A stretch of DNA of 64,000 nucleotides from Chitinophaga nivalis (GTDB taxonomy: Bacteria > Bacteroidota > Bacteroidia > Chitinophagales > Chitinophagaceae): assembly GCF_025989125.1 (NCBI RefSeq), contig NZ_JAPDNR010000001.1, forward strand, positions 974,301-1,038,300, given 5' to 3'. Each line of letters starts with the position of its first letter. Positions within the stretch are counted from its first letter, which is position 1. The notes beneath the pieces are model-generated. The model did not search any database, had not been told where the DNA came from, and was given only the letters and a program-made list of their open reading frames with translations. Shown one piece after another: positions 42,858 through 52,539 of the stretch. The position numbers and the translations under genes are program-made.

Positions 42858-43781
42858 ATGTCACTCACTGTTGTAGGTACTATGGCGTTCGATGAAATTG
42901 AAACGCCCTTCGGGAAATCAGGACGGATTATTGGTGGTTCTGCCACTTACATTGCCTGGGCTGCCGCCAATTTTGTAAAGCCTATTAATCAGGTATCTGT
43001 TATTGGTGAAGATTTCCCGCAGTCTGAACTGGATGCATTGTCTGCCAAAGGCGTTGCTTTAGAGGGAGTACAGATAAAGAAGGGAGAGAAATCATTCTAT
43101 TGGTCCGGAAAGTATCATATGGATATGAATACCCGTGATTCACTGGTTACAGATCTGAATGTACTGGCCGATTTTCAGCCTGCAATACCAGAGAGCTACC
43201 AGGGTAGTGAATTCCTGATTCTGGGTAACCTCACACCGCAGGTACAGATGAGCGTACTCGATCAGTTGAAGGAACGTCCTAAGCTGATTGTAATGGACAC
43301 CATGAACTTCTGGATGGAAGTAGCATTGGACGATCTGTTGAAAGTGCTGAAAAGAGTAGATGTATTGATGGTGAATGATGGTGAAGCACGTCAGCTGAGT
43401 GGTGAATACTCACTGGTAAAAGCAGCCCGTAAGATCCTGACCATGGGACCTCGCTACCTGATCATCAAGAAAGGAGAGCATGGCGCCCTGTTGTTCCATG
43501 AAAACCATGTGTTCTTTGCGCCTGCTATGCCACTGGATGATGTATATGATCCAACCGGTGCCGGTGATACCTTTGCCGGTGGTTTTATCGGACATCTGGC
43601 TAAAACAAAGGATATTTCTTTCGAGAACATGAAAACAGCCATTATTGTAGGTTCTGCAATGGCTTCTTTCTGCGTGGAGAAGTTTGGTACTGAAAAGCTG
43701 AGAGAGATTACGCATGAAGATATTACTGCGCGGCTGGACCAGTTTGTACAGCTGGTGAATTTTGATATAGACCTGGTATAG
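42858..43781 (+). CDS. PfkB-family (ribokinase-like) sugar or nucleoside kinase
   Basis: A 307-residue kinase of the PfkB/ribokinase family. The N-terminal GGSATYIAWAAANF is the first PfkB signature and DPTGAGDTFAGGFIGH (from residue 231) the second. D236 is the catalytic base and the Gly-rich turn forms the anion hole. It phosphorylates a hydroxymethyl group of a sugar or nucleoside using ATP. The substrate cannot be fixed from sequence; an adenosine-kinase-like role is possible. It is monocistronic, with a consensus promoter before it and a strong terminator after. Confidence 0.9.
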   Translation: MSLTVVGTMAFDEIETPFGKSGRIIGGSATYIAWAAANFVKPINQVSVIGEDFPQSELDALSAKGVALEGVQIKKGEKSFYWSGKYHMDMNTRDSLVTDLNVLADFQPAIPESYQGSEFLILGNLTPQVQMSVLDQLKERPKLIVMDTMNFWMEVALDDLLKVLKRVDVLMVNDGEARQLSGEYSLVKAARKILTMGPRYLIIKKGEHGALLFHENHVFFAPAMPLDDVYDPTGAGDTFAGGFIGHLAKTKDISFENMKTAIIVGSAMASFCVEKFGTEKLREITHEDITARLDQFVQLVNFDIDLV

Positions 43782-43800
43782 GTAAAGCAATACTAACAGA

Positions 43801-43862
43801 AAGCTGACCAGTAAGGGTAAAGCCGGATATACCGGATTACGCTTACTGGTCAGCTTTTTTTA
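43801..43862. terminator. Bidirectional terminator between kinase and nuclease genes
   Basis: Arms 43801-43815 and 43842-43856 pair over 15 bp. The loop contains a second small inverted repeat (CCGG/CCGG). It ends in TTTTTTT on the plus strand and lies between two convergent genes. Confidence 0.85.
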
Positions 43863-44651
43863 TTTATAGATGCTATTCAGTAAGGCAGCCAGGCGGAGGC
43901 CTCCTTTGAGCAGTTGTTGATTCAGGTCATCTACGAAAACATAGTTATAACGATAGCTCAGCTTTGCATCCGGTTTGGTATAATCATATATTTTATCGGA
44001 TAACTGGTGTGCGTCGAATAACCAATCGGCAATGGTGCCGCTTTGGAGTGTTTTCACTTCTGCCGGAGAGGCAATGTCGATTGCTTTGGTATATTCGGTA
44101 TAGCTCAGCTGCTGGAAATCGATGAGGTGTTCGTCCCATACCCGGTGCAGGTTGCTGGCCTTATCGAACCACATGACATTGATTTTGTTGCCACCCATAT
44201 CTTCGTCTCTGCCGGCATGTAATGGCATATGCAGGTCGCCGACCATATGTACCAGAAAGGAAAGCGCAAAACGTTGTTTATCTTTTGCAAGCGAACGGTT
44301 TTTCAGGTCTTTCATCATGGCATGGATTTCTGTATACAGGTTTTCGCCGGTAGCGGCCTGCAGAAGACTATCGAACACCTGCCGGTTGATATGACCCGGG
44401 AAATCCAGGTAATGCCAGGTGCTGGTATGATTGTACTGTTTGGTGGTATCTGATTTGATGAAATCAGGCCAGTTGGCAATCATGGCCAGGCTTTGCCGGC
44501 CCAGTATACCACCAATGGCTTTACGCGCCTGTGGTGTGAGATGCTGGTAGGCAATTTCAGCTACTACGCGATGTCCGGTGGGCCCCCAGGCAAAGCTGGC
44601 AAGGGGCATAAAGAAGGCCAGCAGGAGGCCCAAAAAGATTGTCTTTCTCAT
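43860..44651 (-). CDS. S1/P1-type zinc-dependent nuclease, exported
   Basis: About 263 residues from the ATG at 44651 (MRKTIFLGLL); the frame to 44675 adds eight residues before the signal peptide. The signal ends at SFA, exposing the N-terminal Trp of WGPTGHRVVAEIA. In S1/P1 nucleases that Trp is a zinc ligand. Further ligands lie in HMVGDLHMPLHAG (HxxxD and H) and in STWHYLDFP. The enzyme degrades single-stranded DNA and RNA and releases 3'-phosphates, and should act in the periplasm or outside. It is convergent with the kinase gene and divergent from uvrB. Confidence 0.92.
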   Translation of the reverse strand: MRKTIFLGLLLAFFMPLASFAWGPTGHRVVAEIAYQHLTPQARKAIGGILGRQSLAMIANWPDFIKSDTTKQYNHTSTWHYLDFPGHINRQVFDSLLQAATGENLYTEIHAMMKDLKNRSLAKDKQRFALSFLVHMVGDLHMPLHAGRDEDMGGNKINVMWFDKASNLHRVWDEHLIDFQQLSYTEYTKAIDIASPAEVKTLQSGTIADWLFDAHQLSDKIYDYTKPDAKLSYRYNYVFVDDLNQQLLKGGLRLAALLNSIYK

Positions 44652-44758
44652 AAGTGTGTCCTTGATTACGGGCACGAAATTAAAGCTTCTTTTTTAACAC
44701 TTATACTTCCCGGTTCTTTAGTATTTTTACATGTACTGCTCACATATACCTGACCAAT

Positions 44759-46813
44759 ATGCCTTTTAAGATACAAGCGCCATATGCGCCAGCCGGCGAC
44801 CAGCCGGAAGCGATTAAACAATTGACCCAGGGCCTGGAAAGAGGAGAACCCTTTCAGACCCTACTGGGAGTAACCGGTTCCGGTAAAACATTTACCGTAG
44901 CCAATGTGATCGAAAAAGTACAACGCCCTACCCTGGTACTCACCCATAATAAAACGTTGGTGGCCCAGCTGTATGGCGAGTTACGCCAGTTTTTCCCGGA
45001 TAATGCCGTGGAATATTTTGTATCGTACTACGATTATTATCAGCCGGAAGCGTATATGCCGGTGAGTGACACCTATATAGAAAAAGACCTCGCCATCAAT
45101 GAGGAGTTGGATAAGCTGCGCCTGAAAGCCACGGCCAACCTGCTGTCTGGCCGTAGGGACATTATTGTGGTGGCCAGCGTATCCTGTATTTATGGTATTG
45201 GTAACCCCAAGGATTACCAGAATGGGATTATCCGTATTCAGCAGGGACAAACCATGAGCCGCAATGCGTTGTTGCATGGCCTGGTAAATTCCCTGTATAG
45301 CCGTACTACCGGCGATTTTAACCGGGGTAACTTCCGGGTTAAAGGAGATACCGTCGATATTAACCTGCCTTATGTAGACTATGGTTACCGGATCACTTTT
45401 ATGGGAGATGAAATAGAGGAGATAGAAAGTTTTGATGTGCAGAATGGTAAACGTATCATGACGATGGAAAGCGCGGCTATCTTCCCGGCCAATATTTACC
45501 TGGCGCCCAAGGATATGATGCAACAGATCATCTATGAAATCCAGGATGAGCTGAAGGCACAGGTGGATTATTTCAAGGCAAACGGTAAACTGATTGAGGC
45601 ACAGCGCGTAGCGGAAAGAGTAAACTATGATGTGGAGATGATCCGGGAGTTGGGCTACTGCAGCGGTATTGAGAACTATTCCCGCTTCCTGGACCGGCGT
45701 AATCCGGGGGATCGTCCTTTCTGTTTGCTGGATTTCTTCCCGGAAGACTTTCTGCTGGTAGTGGATGAGAGCCACGTAACCATTCCGCAGATCGGCGGTA
45801 TGTATGGTGGCGACCGTTCCCGTAAGCTGAACCTGGTGGAATTTGGTTTCCGGCTGCCGTCGGCCCTGGACAACCGGCCACTGAACTTTTACGAGTTTGA
45901 GAATATGATCAACCAGGTGATTTTTGTGAGTGCTACACCGGGGGAATATGAGTTAAAGAAAACAGAGGGAGTGGTAGTAGAGCAGGTAGTACGTCCTACC
46001 GGTTTGCTGGAACCACCTATTGAAGTAAGGCCCAGTATTAATCAGGTAGATGACCTGCTGGAAGAAATTGACAAGCGTGTACAAAAAGGCGATCGGGTGC
46101 TGGTAACTACTTTGACCAAACGGATGGCCGAAGAAATGGATAAGTACCTGGGACGTATTAATATTAAATCACGTTATATCCACTCCGAAGTAGATACCCT
46201 GGAACGTATTGAAATATTACGCGACCTGCGGTTAGGTAATATTGATGTATTGGTGGGCGTAAACCTGCTGAGAGAAGGGCTGGATTTACCGGAGGTGTCT
46301 TTGGTGGCTATCCTGGATGCTGATAAGGAAGGCTTCCTGCGGGATGAGCGTTCTTTGACCCAGACAGCCGGCCGTGCGGCACGTAACGTAGATGGGCTGG
46401 TGATCTTTTATGCAGATAAGATGACCGACAGTATGCAGCGAACGATTGATGAAACGGACCGTCGCAGGGAAAAGCAGGCGTCTTATAATATTGCGCATCA
46501 TATTACGCCTAAGACCGTGCGGAAGAGCAAGGAGCAGATCCTGGGGCAAACTTCGGTATTGGAAATCAAGCATTTTGATGAATCATCGCCTTATGCGGTA
46601 CATGATGAAGTATCGTTGGTTGCAGAAGATGCCATGGCGTTGGCGAAGAGCTCTGCTGTAGCAGTAAAAACGATCCCGCAGATGGAAAAAGCCATTGCCA
46701 AAGTGAAGAAAGATATGGAAAAGGCAGCCCGCGACCTCGACTTTATGGAAGCGGCCCGTTTACGTGATCAGATGTTTGCCATGGAACGCGAGTTGCAGGA
46801 AATGAAACAATAA
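44759..46813 (+). CDS. uvrB: UvrB, excinuclease ABC subunit B
   Basis: 684 residues, the usual length. Walker A GVTGSGKTFTVANV is at about 38-51, the beta-hairpin region YYDYYQPEAYMP inserts between DNA strands, and the DEAD-box-like VVDESHVTIPQ, helicase motifs V and VI (VGVNLLREGLDLPEVSLV, QTAGRAARN) and a C-terminal UVR domain (about 645-680) bind UvrC. UvrB verifies DNA damage delivered by UvrA and loads UvrC for dual incision in nucleotide excision repair. It is not next to uvrA or uvrC. The sequence GTATTTTTAC upstream is a near -7 element. Confidence 0.98.
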   Translation: MPFKIQAPYAPAGDQPEAIKQLTQGLERGEPFQTLLGVTGSGKTFTVANVIEKVQRPTLVLTHNKTLVAQLYGELRQFFPDNAVEYFVSYYDYYQPEAYMPVSDTYIEKDLAINEELDKLRLKATANLLSGRRDIIVVASVSCIYGIGNPKDYQNGIIRIQQGQTMSRNALLHGLVNSLYSRTTGDFNRGNFRVKGDTVDINLPYVDYGYRITFMGDEIEEIESFDVQNGKRIMTMESAAIFPANIYLAPKDMMQQIIYEIQDELKAQVDYFKANGKLIEAQRVAERVNYDVEMIRELGYCSGIENYSRFLDRRNPGDRPFCLLDFFPEDFLLVVDESHVTIPQIGGMYGGDRSRKLNLVEFGFRLPSALDNRPLNFYEFENMINQVIFVSATPGEYELKKTEGVVVEQVVRPTGLLEPPIEVRPSINQVDDLLEEIDKRVQKGDRVLVTTLTKRMAEEMDKYLGRINIKSRYIHSEVDTLERIEILRDLRLGNIDVLVGVNLLREGLDLPEVSLVAILDADKEGFLRDERSLTQTAGRAARNVDGLVIFYADKMTDSMQRTIDETDRRREKQASYNIAHHITPKTVRKSKEQILGQTSVLEIKHFDESSPYAVHDEVSLVAEDAMALAKSSAVAVKTIPQMEKAIAKVKKDMEKAARDLDFMEAARLRDQMFAMERELQEMKQ

Positions 46814-47224
46814 ATCAGCCGCGTTGGAAAATAACATCATATAGAATTATTTATAATTTGTTTATTGATTTTCTGACCACACTATTTTTTATAGTATATA
46901 TGTAAATAGATAACTATCAGGTATTTGTCCGGTATTTTTCCCAAGTATAGTAACGGTTTTACTTGATAGTTTTGAAAAAAGTTAAGCCTGCTATAAAATT
47001 GTATATAATATATTGATTTCTATATGATTAGATCATATAATTACGCCAATTAATTCTCCATAAGAAGCAGAAATAATAATTAATATTATTATTAATTATT
47101 ATTTGTTTGATTTTAACCCCTGAAATACGCCAGTAAATTCAAATATTTCTATTTTTAACGCCTTCTGTTTGATGTTTTAAATTTCAAAACTACTTTTATT
47201 TAAGAAATTTAAAATTCAAACGCT
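46814..47224. other. AT-rich intergenic region before the ammonium transporter
   Basis: There is no supported gene in about 410 bp. It holds a consensus-like promoter at 47168-47198 and low-complexity AATAATTAATATTATT-type DNA near 47070-47105. I see no riboswitch or terminator that I could defend. Confidence 0.5.
47168..47198 (+). promoter_or_regulatory. Promoter of the ammonium transporter gene
   Basis: TTTG (47168-47171), a 19-nt spacer and TACTTTTA (47191-47198) give a near-consensus Bacteroidota promoter, with transcription starting about 20 nt before the ATG at 47225. Confidence 0.6.
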
Positions 47225-48613
47225 ATGAAGAAAAACGCTTTTCAGGACTATCTCCCCTTTTTATTTTTGGCGGTAGTTGCTATTATAGGAGTTTTTATTC
47301 CTGCACTCCCCGGTTTTTCCGACACCGGAAAATATAGTGCGGCAGATATTGGCTGGATACTGGTAGCATCTTCCCTGGTATTTTTAATGACCCCTGGTTT
47401 GTCGTTCTTTTACGGCGGCATGGTCAACCGGAAAAATGTGATTTCTACCATGATGCAAAGCTTTATTGCTACAGGGTTGATCAGTGTAGTATGGGTAGTA
47501 GTTGGTTTCAGCCTGGCGTTTGGTACCTCTTTCCATGGTATTATAGGTAATCCCACCACCTTTTTTATGTTTCAACAAGTAGGGTCAGGAGCCCCGTGGA
47601 GCCTGGCCCCCACTATTCCGTTGCTGTTGTTTGCGCTCTTCCAGATGAAGTTTGCCATCATCACCCCTGCCCTGGTAGTTGGGGCCGTAGCGGAAAGAAT
47701 CCGTTTTACTTCCTATGTATTGTTCATGGTGCTGTTCAGCATATTGGTGTATGCACCTATTGCCCACTGGACCTGGCATCCCGACGGCATCCTTTTTAAA
47801 CTGGGGGTATTGGACTTTGCCGGTGGTACGGTGGTGCATATTTCTGCCGGCTGCGCAGCGCTGGCAGGCGCACTGGTACTGAAACGCCGGAAAGATCATA
47901 TTGAGAAAAAAGAACTGCAACCCGCCAATATTCCTTTTGTACTGTTAGGTACCGGGCTGTTATGGTTTGGCTGGTTCGGATTTAATGCCGGTTCTGCCCT
48001 GGGCGCCAATGCGCTGGCGGCTACCGCTTTTGCTACCACCAATACGGCCACCGCGGCTGCCGGCCTCTCCTGGGTATTTTTTGATGTGGTACGCGGCAGG
48101 AAACCATCTGCACTGGGTTTCTGTATAGGCGCCGTTGTAGGCCTGGTGGCTATTACACCCGCCGCCGGATATGTAGCCATTCCGCAAAGTATATTCATTG
48201 GCTTTATAGCAGCAATTGTTTCTAACCTGGCCGTACACTGGAAATCCAAAACAAGTATCGATGATACGCTGGATGTATTCCCCTGTCATGGTTTGGGTGG
48301 AATGGTAGGCATGCTGCTCACCGGCATTTTTGCAACCAAGGCCGTTAATGAAGCCGGTAATAATGGTTGGTTCTATGGCAACTTTGAACTGTTTAAAAAT
48401 CAGGTACTGGGATTATTACTGGTGGTAGGTTATAGTTTCAGCGTATCCTATGGCATCTTCAAACTGATTAACCTGATCCATCCGTTGCGGGTCTCCGAAG
48501 ATGAAGAATCACTCGGCCTGGATCTGACCCAGCATAATGAAAACTACCACCCTGCTTTATTAAGTGTGGCCGACAACGGTGCACTGAAAGAAGAAGATGA
48601 ACTGGTACACTGA
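47225..48613 (+). CDS. amt: Ammonium transporter, Amt family
   Basis: A 462-residue membrane protein with about 11-12 helices. Diagnostic stretches are LVFLMTPGLSFFYGGMV, the first pore-region HWTWHPDG, FAGGTVVHISAGCAALAGA, LLWFGWFGFNAGSA and DVFPCHGLGGMVGMLLTGIF, which holds the second pore His. Trimeric Amt proteins conduct ammonium into the cell and are shut by PII proteins at the cytoplasmic side. No glnK is found directly downstream in this window. Instead a porin follows after a large inverted repeat. A near-consensus promoter is present. Confidence 0.96.
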   Translation: MKKNAFQDYLPFLFLAVVAIIGVFIPALPGFSDTGKYSAADIGWILVASSLVFLMTPGLSFFYGGMVNRKNVISTMMQSFIATGLISVVWVVVGFSLAFGTSFHGIIGNPTTFFMFQQVGSGAPWSLAPTIPLLLFALFQMKFAIITPALVVGAVAERIRFTSYVLFMVLFSILVYAPIAHWTWHPDGILFKLGVLDFAGGTVVHISAGCAALAGALVLKRRKDHIEKKELQPANIPFVLLGTGLLWFGWFGFNAGSALGANALAATAFATTNTATAAAGLSWVFFDVVRGRKPSALGFCIGAVVGLVAITPAAGYVAIPQSIFIGFIAAIVSNLAVHWKSKTSIDDTLDVFPCHGLGGMVGMLLTGIFATKAVNEAGNNGWFYGNFELFKNQVLGLLLVVGYSFSVSYGIFKLINLIHPLRVSEDEESLGLDLTQHNENYHPALLSVADNGALKEEDELVH

Positions 48614-48694
48614 AAAGTATACAATAGGGCATTGCCGGATACCGATCTTTATCAATTGTATTAAAACGTATATACAATAACGTTAGAAAAGCCT

Positions 48695-48778
48695 GGAATG
48701 GATAATTAATAATAATTTATTTACCTGCTGTAAATAGATGAAACGCACTTTATTCACCGGTTATTAATTATCCATTCC
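48695..48778. repeat. Large nested inverted repeat between amt and porin genes
   Basis: Perfect 18-bp arms at 48695-48712 and 48761-48778 flank a 48-nt interior that itself contains a 7-bp stem around CTGCT (about 48717-48735). No T run follows on the plus strand. It may act on the amt message end, or on read-through into the porin gene that starts 93 bp further. Confidence 0.7.
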
Positions 48779-48871
48779 TTCTATCTTACCTGTAAGCACG
48801 CACCGCACAACAATTACGCAAGAATAAGACGCATCGTTACGTACCATTTTATCAACCAAACTATATTGTAC

Positions 48872-49954
48872 ATGAAACGAATGTTAACGACCTTATTCGT
48901 TGTAGGGAACGCTATGGCCGCGTTTTCCCAGTCAGCAGACACCTTGCCGGCCCCTGCATTTAAACTATCCGGTTCCGCCGATGTGTATTATAAATATAAT
49001 CTGAACGGCAGCTACACGGATAATAAAACCAGCTTTACCAATACGCATAATTCATTTGAATTGGGTATGGTATCACTGAAAGTGGAGCATGGATTCAAAA
49101 AAGGTAGTATTGTGGCAGATCTGGGATTTGGAAAAAGAGCAGGAGAGTTTTCCTATAACGACATCCCTGCCAAAACCAATGATTTGTCTATTGCCATCAA
49201 ACAATTGTATGTTTCCTATCAGCTGGTAGAGAAAGTAAAACTCAGCTTGGGAAGTTTTGCAACACATGTAGGCTACGAGCTGGTAGATGCTTACCTGAAC
49301 AGAAATTACAGCATGAGTTACCTGTTTAGCTATGGCCCCTTTTTTAATACTGGTATCAAGGCGGATATTGTGCTGGCCCCTTATCTGAGCGCGATGGTAG
49401 GCGTGTTTAATCCTACCGATCTTAAATCAGTCACCATAAACAGTCATAAATATATAGGCGCGCAGCTGGGCTTTACGCCTGCCGGCACGCCACTGAAGCT
49501 CTATCTGAATTACCTGGAAGGAAAAGATACCTTCAACGTACAAAATCACCAAGTAGATTTTGTCGCCACTTATCAGGTGAATAAAGTGCTGGGCCTGGGA
49601 TACAACGCTACCTACAGCACGTATGCAAAAAAGGGAGAAAAAGAACCGGGTGTTAAAAATGTGAAATGGTGGGGTAATGTACTGTATGTAAATCTTGATT
49701 TCTCCGATCAGCTGGGAATGACCTTACGGGGAGAATATTTTGATGATAAGGATGGGTTGAAGATGTTCAGTACGTTACCGGAAGGAGGAAATGTGCTGGC
49801 GGGTACCCTCTCCTTTAACTATAAGGTAGGTAACCTCACTATTGTACCGGAATTCAGAATGGATAAAGCATCTGCAACGGCATTCAGTAAGGCAGACGGG
49901 GAGCCGGTGAATCTTACCGCCAATGTGCTGCTGGGTGCTACTTATCATTTTTAA
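48872..49954 (+). CDS. Outer-membrane porin (beta-barrel porin-2, OmpL-like)
   Basis: About 360 residues from the ATG at 48872; a TTG two codons earlier is rejected. A signal peptide ends near AAFSQ. The rest is a continuous series of amphipathic strands ending in the outer-membrane signature ATYHF, with FKLSGSADVYYKYN and YNRNYSMSYLFSYGPFFNTG-like strands typical of the bbp2/OmpL-like porin family. It probably lets small polar solutes cross the outer membrane. Location after amt suggests a link to nitrogen uptake, but this rests on position only. A large inverted repeat separates the two genes. Confidence 0.82.
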   Translation: MKRMLTTLFVVGNAMAAFSQSADTLPAPAFKLSGSADVYYKYNLNGSYTDNKTSFTNTHNSFELGMVSLKVEHGFKKGSIVADLGFGKRAGEFSYNDIPAKTNDLSIAIKQLYVSYQLVEKVKLSLGSFATHVGYELVDAYLNRNYSMSYLFSYGPFFNTGIKADIVLAPYLSAMVGVFNPTDLKSVTINSHKYIGAQLGFTPAGTPLKLYLNYLEGKDTFNVQNHQVDFVATYQVNKVLGLGYNATYSTYAKKGEKEPGVKNVKWWGNVLYVNLDFSDQLGMTLRGEYFDDKDGLKMFSTLPEGGNVLAGTLSFNYKVGNLTIVPEFRMDKASATAFSKADGEPVNLTANVLLGATYHF

Positions 49955-50085
49955 GGTGAAGGCATGTTGTAAACGGGAATACAGGCAATAACCCCGCAAA
50001 GCCATCTCTCCGGAGATGGCATTTTTTAATGTGTAATATGTCCTCAATCAATAACAGTGTATTATCTTGGCATAAAAAAAGAGCT

Positions 50086-50745
50086 ATGTTGCAACCATCC
50101 ACGCTAAAATTCCTGAAACTGCTGAAGCAGCATAACAATAAAGTTTGGTTCGATGAAAACAGGGATGCCTATCAGGCTGCCAAAGCCGATTTTGAGAGTA
50201 TGGTGCAGCAACTGATAGATGGTATCGTTCGTTTGGATACCACGTTGGAAGGATTACAGTTGAAAGACTGTGTTTTTCGTATATATAAGGATGTTAGGTT
50301 CTCGAAAGATAAAACACCTTATAAGGTAAACCTGGCGGCTTCTTTCCAGGCAGGCGGTAAAAAGTCTACGCTTGCAGGATATTATTTTCACCTGGAGCCC
50401 GGCGGTAATAGTTATGCCGGTGGTGGAATATGGATGCCTGCTGCCCCTGATCTGAAAAAAGTACGACAGGAAATTGATTATAATTTCGAAGAATTCGAAC
50501 AGCTGATTGCGAACAAGGAATTTATTAAACACTTCGGAAAGATAGAAGGCGAATCTTTAAAGACTGCACCGCAAGGTTATCAGCCCGATAACCCGGCTAT
50601 CGCTTATCTGAAATTGAAAAGCCTGGTCGTATCTCACCCCGTGTCTGATGCTACCTGTACACAACCAGAACTGGTCAGGGAGATTTTAAAAACATTTGCG
50701 CTCCTGCAGCCACTGGTGAAATTTATTAACCGGGCTATGGATTGA
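50086..50745 (+). CDS. DUF2461 family protein
   Basis: About 219 residues from the ATG at 50086 (MLQPSTLKFL). The longer frame from 50029 covers a -7-like element (TATCTTGG) and is less likely. It is a soluble protein with LKFLKLLKQHNNKVWFDENR at the N-terminus, CVFRIYKDVRFSKDKTPYKVN and GGGIWMPAAPDLKKVRQEI, all characteristic of the DUF2461/TIGR02453 family found widely in bacteria. No enzymatic activity is established for the family. It is transcribed alone and followed by a long hairpin (50753-50809) between convergent genes. Confidence 0.88.
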   Translation: MLQPSTLKFLKLLKQHNNKVWFDENRDAYQAAKADFESMVQQLIDGIVRLDTTLEGLQLKDCVFRIYKDVRFSKDKTPYKVNLAASFQAGGKKSTLAGYYFHLEPGGNSYAGGGIWMPAAPDLKKVRQEIDYNFEEFEQLIANKEFIKHFGKIEGESLKTAPQGYQPDNPAIAYLKLKSLVVSHPVSDATCTQPELVREILKTFALLQPLVKFINRAMD

Positions 50746-50752
50746 GTTATGA

Positions 50753-50809
50753 TGGTTTATTAGTTTATGGGTGAAATAGCTCCGCTTCACCATATAAACT
50801 AATAAACCA
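50753..50809. repeat. Long hairpin between convergent genes
   Basis: Arms 50753-50768 and 50794-50809 pair over 16 bp, extended by GTGAA/TTCAC inside. The hairpin is not followed by a T run on either strand. It probably acts as a convergent transcription block or message 3' end. Confidence 0.6.
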
Positions 50810-50825
50810 CATCCGGCCTGCCGGA

Positions 50826-51077
50826 TTAATTCTTATGAATTAAAAACTCGAACGGACGCGCCTTACGGTTCTTCAACAGATTCTCTTTGTCAGTGCGCGC
50901 ATGTGCAAAACGTTGATTATAGACGTTTGCTACTTCAATAATCGGAATAATTCCATCCAGCGTATCCTGCTGATCAACGATGTTCATAATACGGGATACC
51001 TGGGAGGAGAAATTGGTGCTCCACTCTTCGGTAAACTTGTGCATTAACAGAAGCTCGCGATTGGTGTTGGTTTTCAT
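50826..51077 (-). CDS. Small hypothetical protein (83 residues)
   Basis: An 83-residue soluble protein from the ATG at 51077 (MKTNTNRELL); the longer frame to 51191 adds a non-conserved-looking N-terminus. It is mostly helical and charged: LLLMHKFTEEWSTNFSSQVS, then VDQQDTLDGIIPIIEVANVYNQRF, ending in a basic tail (KNRKARPFEFLIHKN). No signal peptide or membrane segment is seen. I recognise no family. It is convergent with the DUF2461 gene. Downstream of asd on the same strand, it is separated from asd by the terminator at 51277-51304. Confidence 0.6.
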   Translation of the reverse strand: MKTNTNRELLLMHKFTEEWSTNFSSQVSRIMNIVDQQDTLDGIIPIIEVANVYNQRFAHARTDKENLLKNRKARPFEFLIHKN

Positions 51078-51276
51078 AGGACTTATGGGTGTTTTCTGAT
51101 TAGAAAATAACGAAAAATACCGGCATCTCTCTAAAATTGGACTCCTCTTTTTTGCAAAAGAGATTAGTTGGCATAGGATTATTATTACCAAAATTGAATT
51201 TTATCCACCACAAATCAATACTACTTCCGTGTAATTTTTGCACTTCCAATGTTATCCTTATATGAAAAGCACAAAA

Positions 51277-51304
51277 AAAAGCAAGCGATAAAACGCTTGC
51301 TTTT
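51277..51304 (-). terminator. Terminator of asd
   Basis: Perfect 11-bp arms 51277-51287 and 51294-51304 with a 6-nt loop are followed on the minus strand by TTTTTTTTG. Confidence 0.85.
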
Positions 51305-51395
51305 AATGAGTTATAGATATATTTTCGTATAGTCATATGCGAGAGCTACGTTTACCGGGTAAAATGCGGTCAAATTACATAGCACAACAGTATGA

Positions 51396-52385
51396 TTATA
51401 ACCAGTTTTTTTCTTGCAAATATTCTGCAATCTGCACCGCATTTGTTGCGGCTCCTTTGCGGAGATTGTCTGCTACAATCCACATATTCACAGTGTTAGG
51501 CTGTGTTTCATCTCTGCGGATACGACCTACAAATACTTCATCTTTATCATGCGCATCTTTCGGCATCGGGTATTGTGCCTTGGAAGGATCATCTACTACA
51601 ATCACACCCGGTGTTTGAGCCAACAGGTCGCGGAGTTCCTGTACATCAAAGTCATTTTCAAACTCGATGTTTACAGACTCACTATGACCACCCATTACCG
51701 GAATACGTACAGTCGTAGCCGTTACCCGGATCTGGTCATCCTGCATAATTTTTTTGGTTTCATTCACCATCTTCATCTCTTCCTTCGTATAGCCGTTGTC
51801 GAGAAATACATCGATCTGCGGAATAGCATTCATATCAATCGGGTAAGCATAAGCCATTTCGCCGCTGATACCTTGTCTTTCATTCATCAGCTGCGTAACC
51901 GCTTTCACACCGGTACCGGTTACAGACTGATAAGTGGATACTACTACTCTTTTAATTTTGTATTTGTCGTGTAATGGTTTCATTACCAACACCATCTGTA
52001 TCGTGGAACAGTTAGGATTGGCAATGATTTTATCTTCCACGCGGAGGGCATCTCCGTTTACTTCCGGAACAACCAGTTTTTTAGACGGGTCCATTCTCCA
52101 GGCGCTGGAGTTGTCGATAACTGTAATACCGGCTGCCGCAAATTTAGGCGCCCATTCCAGGGAAGTACTGCCACCGGCAGAAAAAATAGCCACATTAGGC
52201 TTCATTTCTATGGCAGTTGTAGCACTTACCACCTTCCAGGTCTTGCCCTTAAATGTTACTTCCTTACCTACGGACTTCTCAGAAGCGACTGGTATCAGTT
52301 CAGTAACCGGAAAATTCCTCTCCGTTAATACCTGTAACATTTTTGAGCCTACCAGTCCGGTAGCTCCTACTACGGCGACTTTCAT
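51396..52385 (-). CDS. asd: Aspartate-semialdehyde dehydrogenase
   Basis: 329 residues, the normal length. It carries the NADP-binding VAVVGATGLVGSKML, the active-site C126 in ANPNCSTIQ, the substrate-binding YAYPIDMNAIPQID, and a conserved His in RIPVMGGHSESV. It reduces aspartyl phosphate to aspartate semialdehyde, the branch point to lysine/diaminopimelate, threonine and methionine. It is cytosolic. The gene is monocistronic with a terminator directly downstream. No other biosynthetic gene of the pathway is next to it. Confidence 0.97.
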   Translation of the reverse strand: MKVAVVGATGLVGSKMLQVLTERNFPVTELIPVASEKSVGKEVTFKGKTWKVVSATTAIEMKPNVAIFSAGGSTSLEWAPKFAAAGITVIDNSSAWRMDPSKKLVVPEVNGDALRVEDKIIANPNCSTIQMVLVMKPLHDKYKIKRVVVSTYQSVTGTGVKAVTQLMNERQGISGEMAYAYPIDMNAIPQIDVFLDNGYTKEEMKMVNETKKIMQDDQIRVTATTVRIPVMGGHSESVNIEFENDFDVQELRDLLAQTPGVIVVDDPSKAQYPMPKDAHDKDEVFVGRIRRDETQPNTVNMWIVADNLRKGAATNAVQIAEYLQEKNWL

Positions 52386-52539
52386 TTTGCTATTGTTTTA
52401 CATGTTAAAATTTCGATGCACAAAATTAATATTTCGGGTGCGGTTTTCATAGCAGTGGGCGGTATTTATTCTGTTTATATAGAATTAACATTTGAAAAAA
52501 GGATTACGGGTATGTTTGTGTATATTAAAAGCCTGTTTT

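Noticed and set aside
44981..45775. 264-residue frame antisense to uvrB
   Set aside because: uvrB is certain from its motifs; this frame is a complementary-strand shadow.
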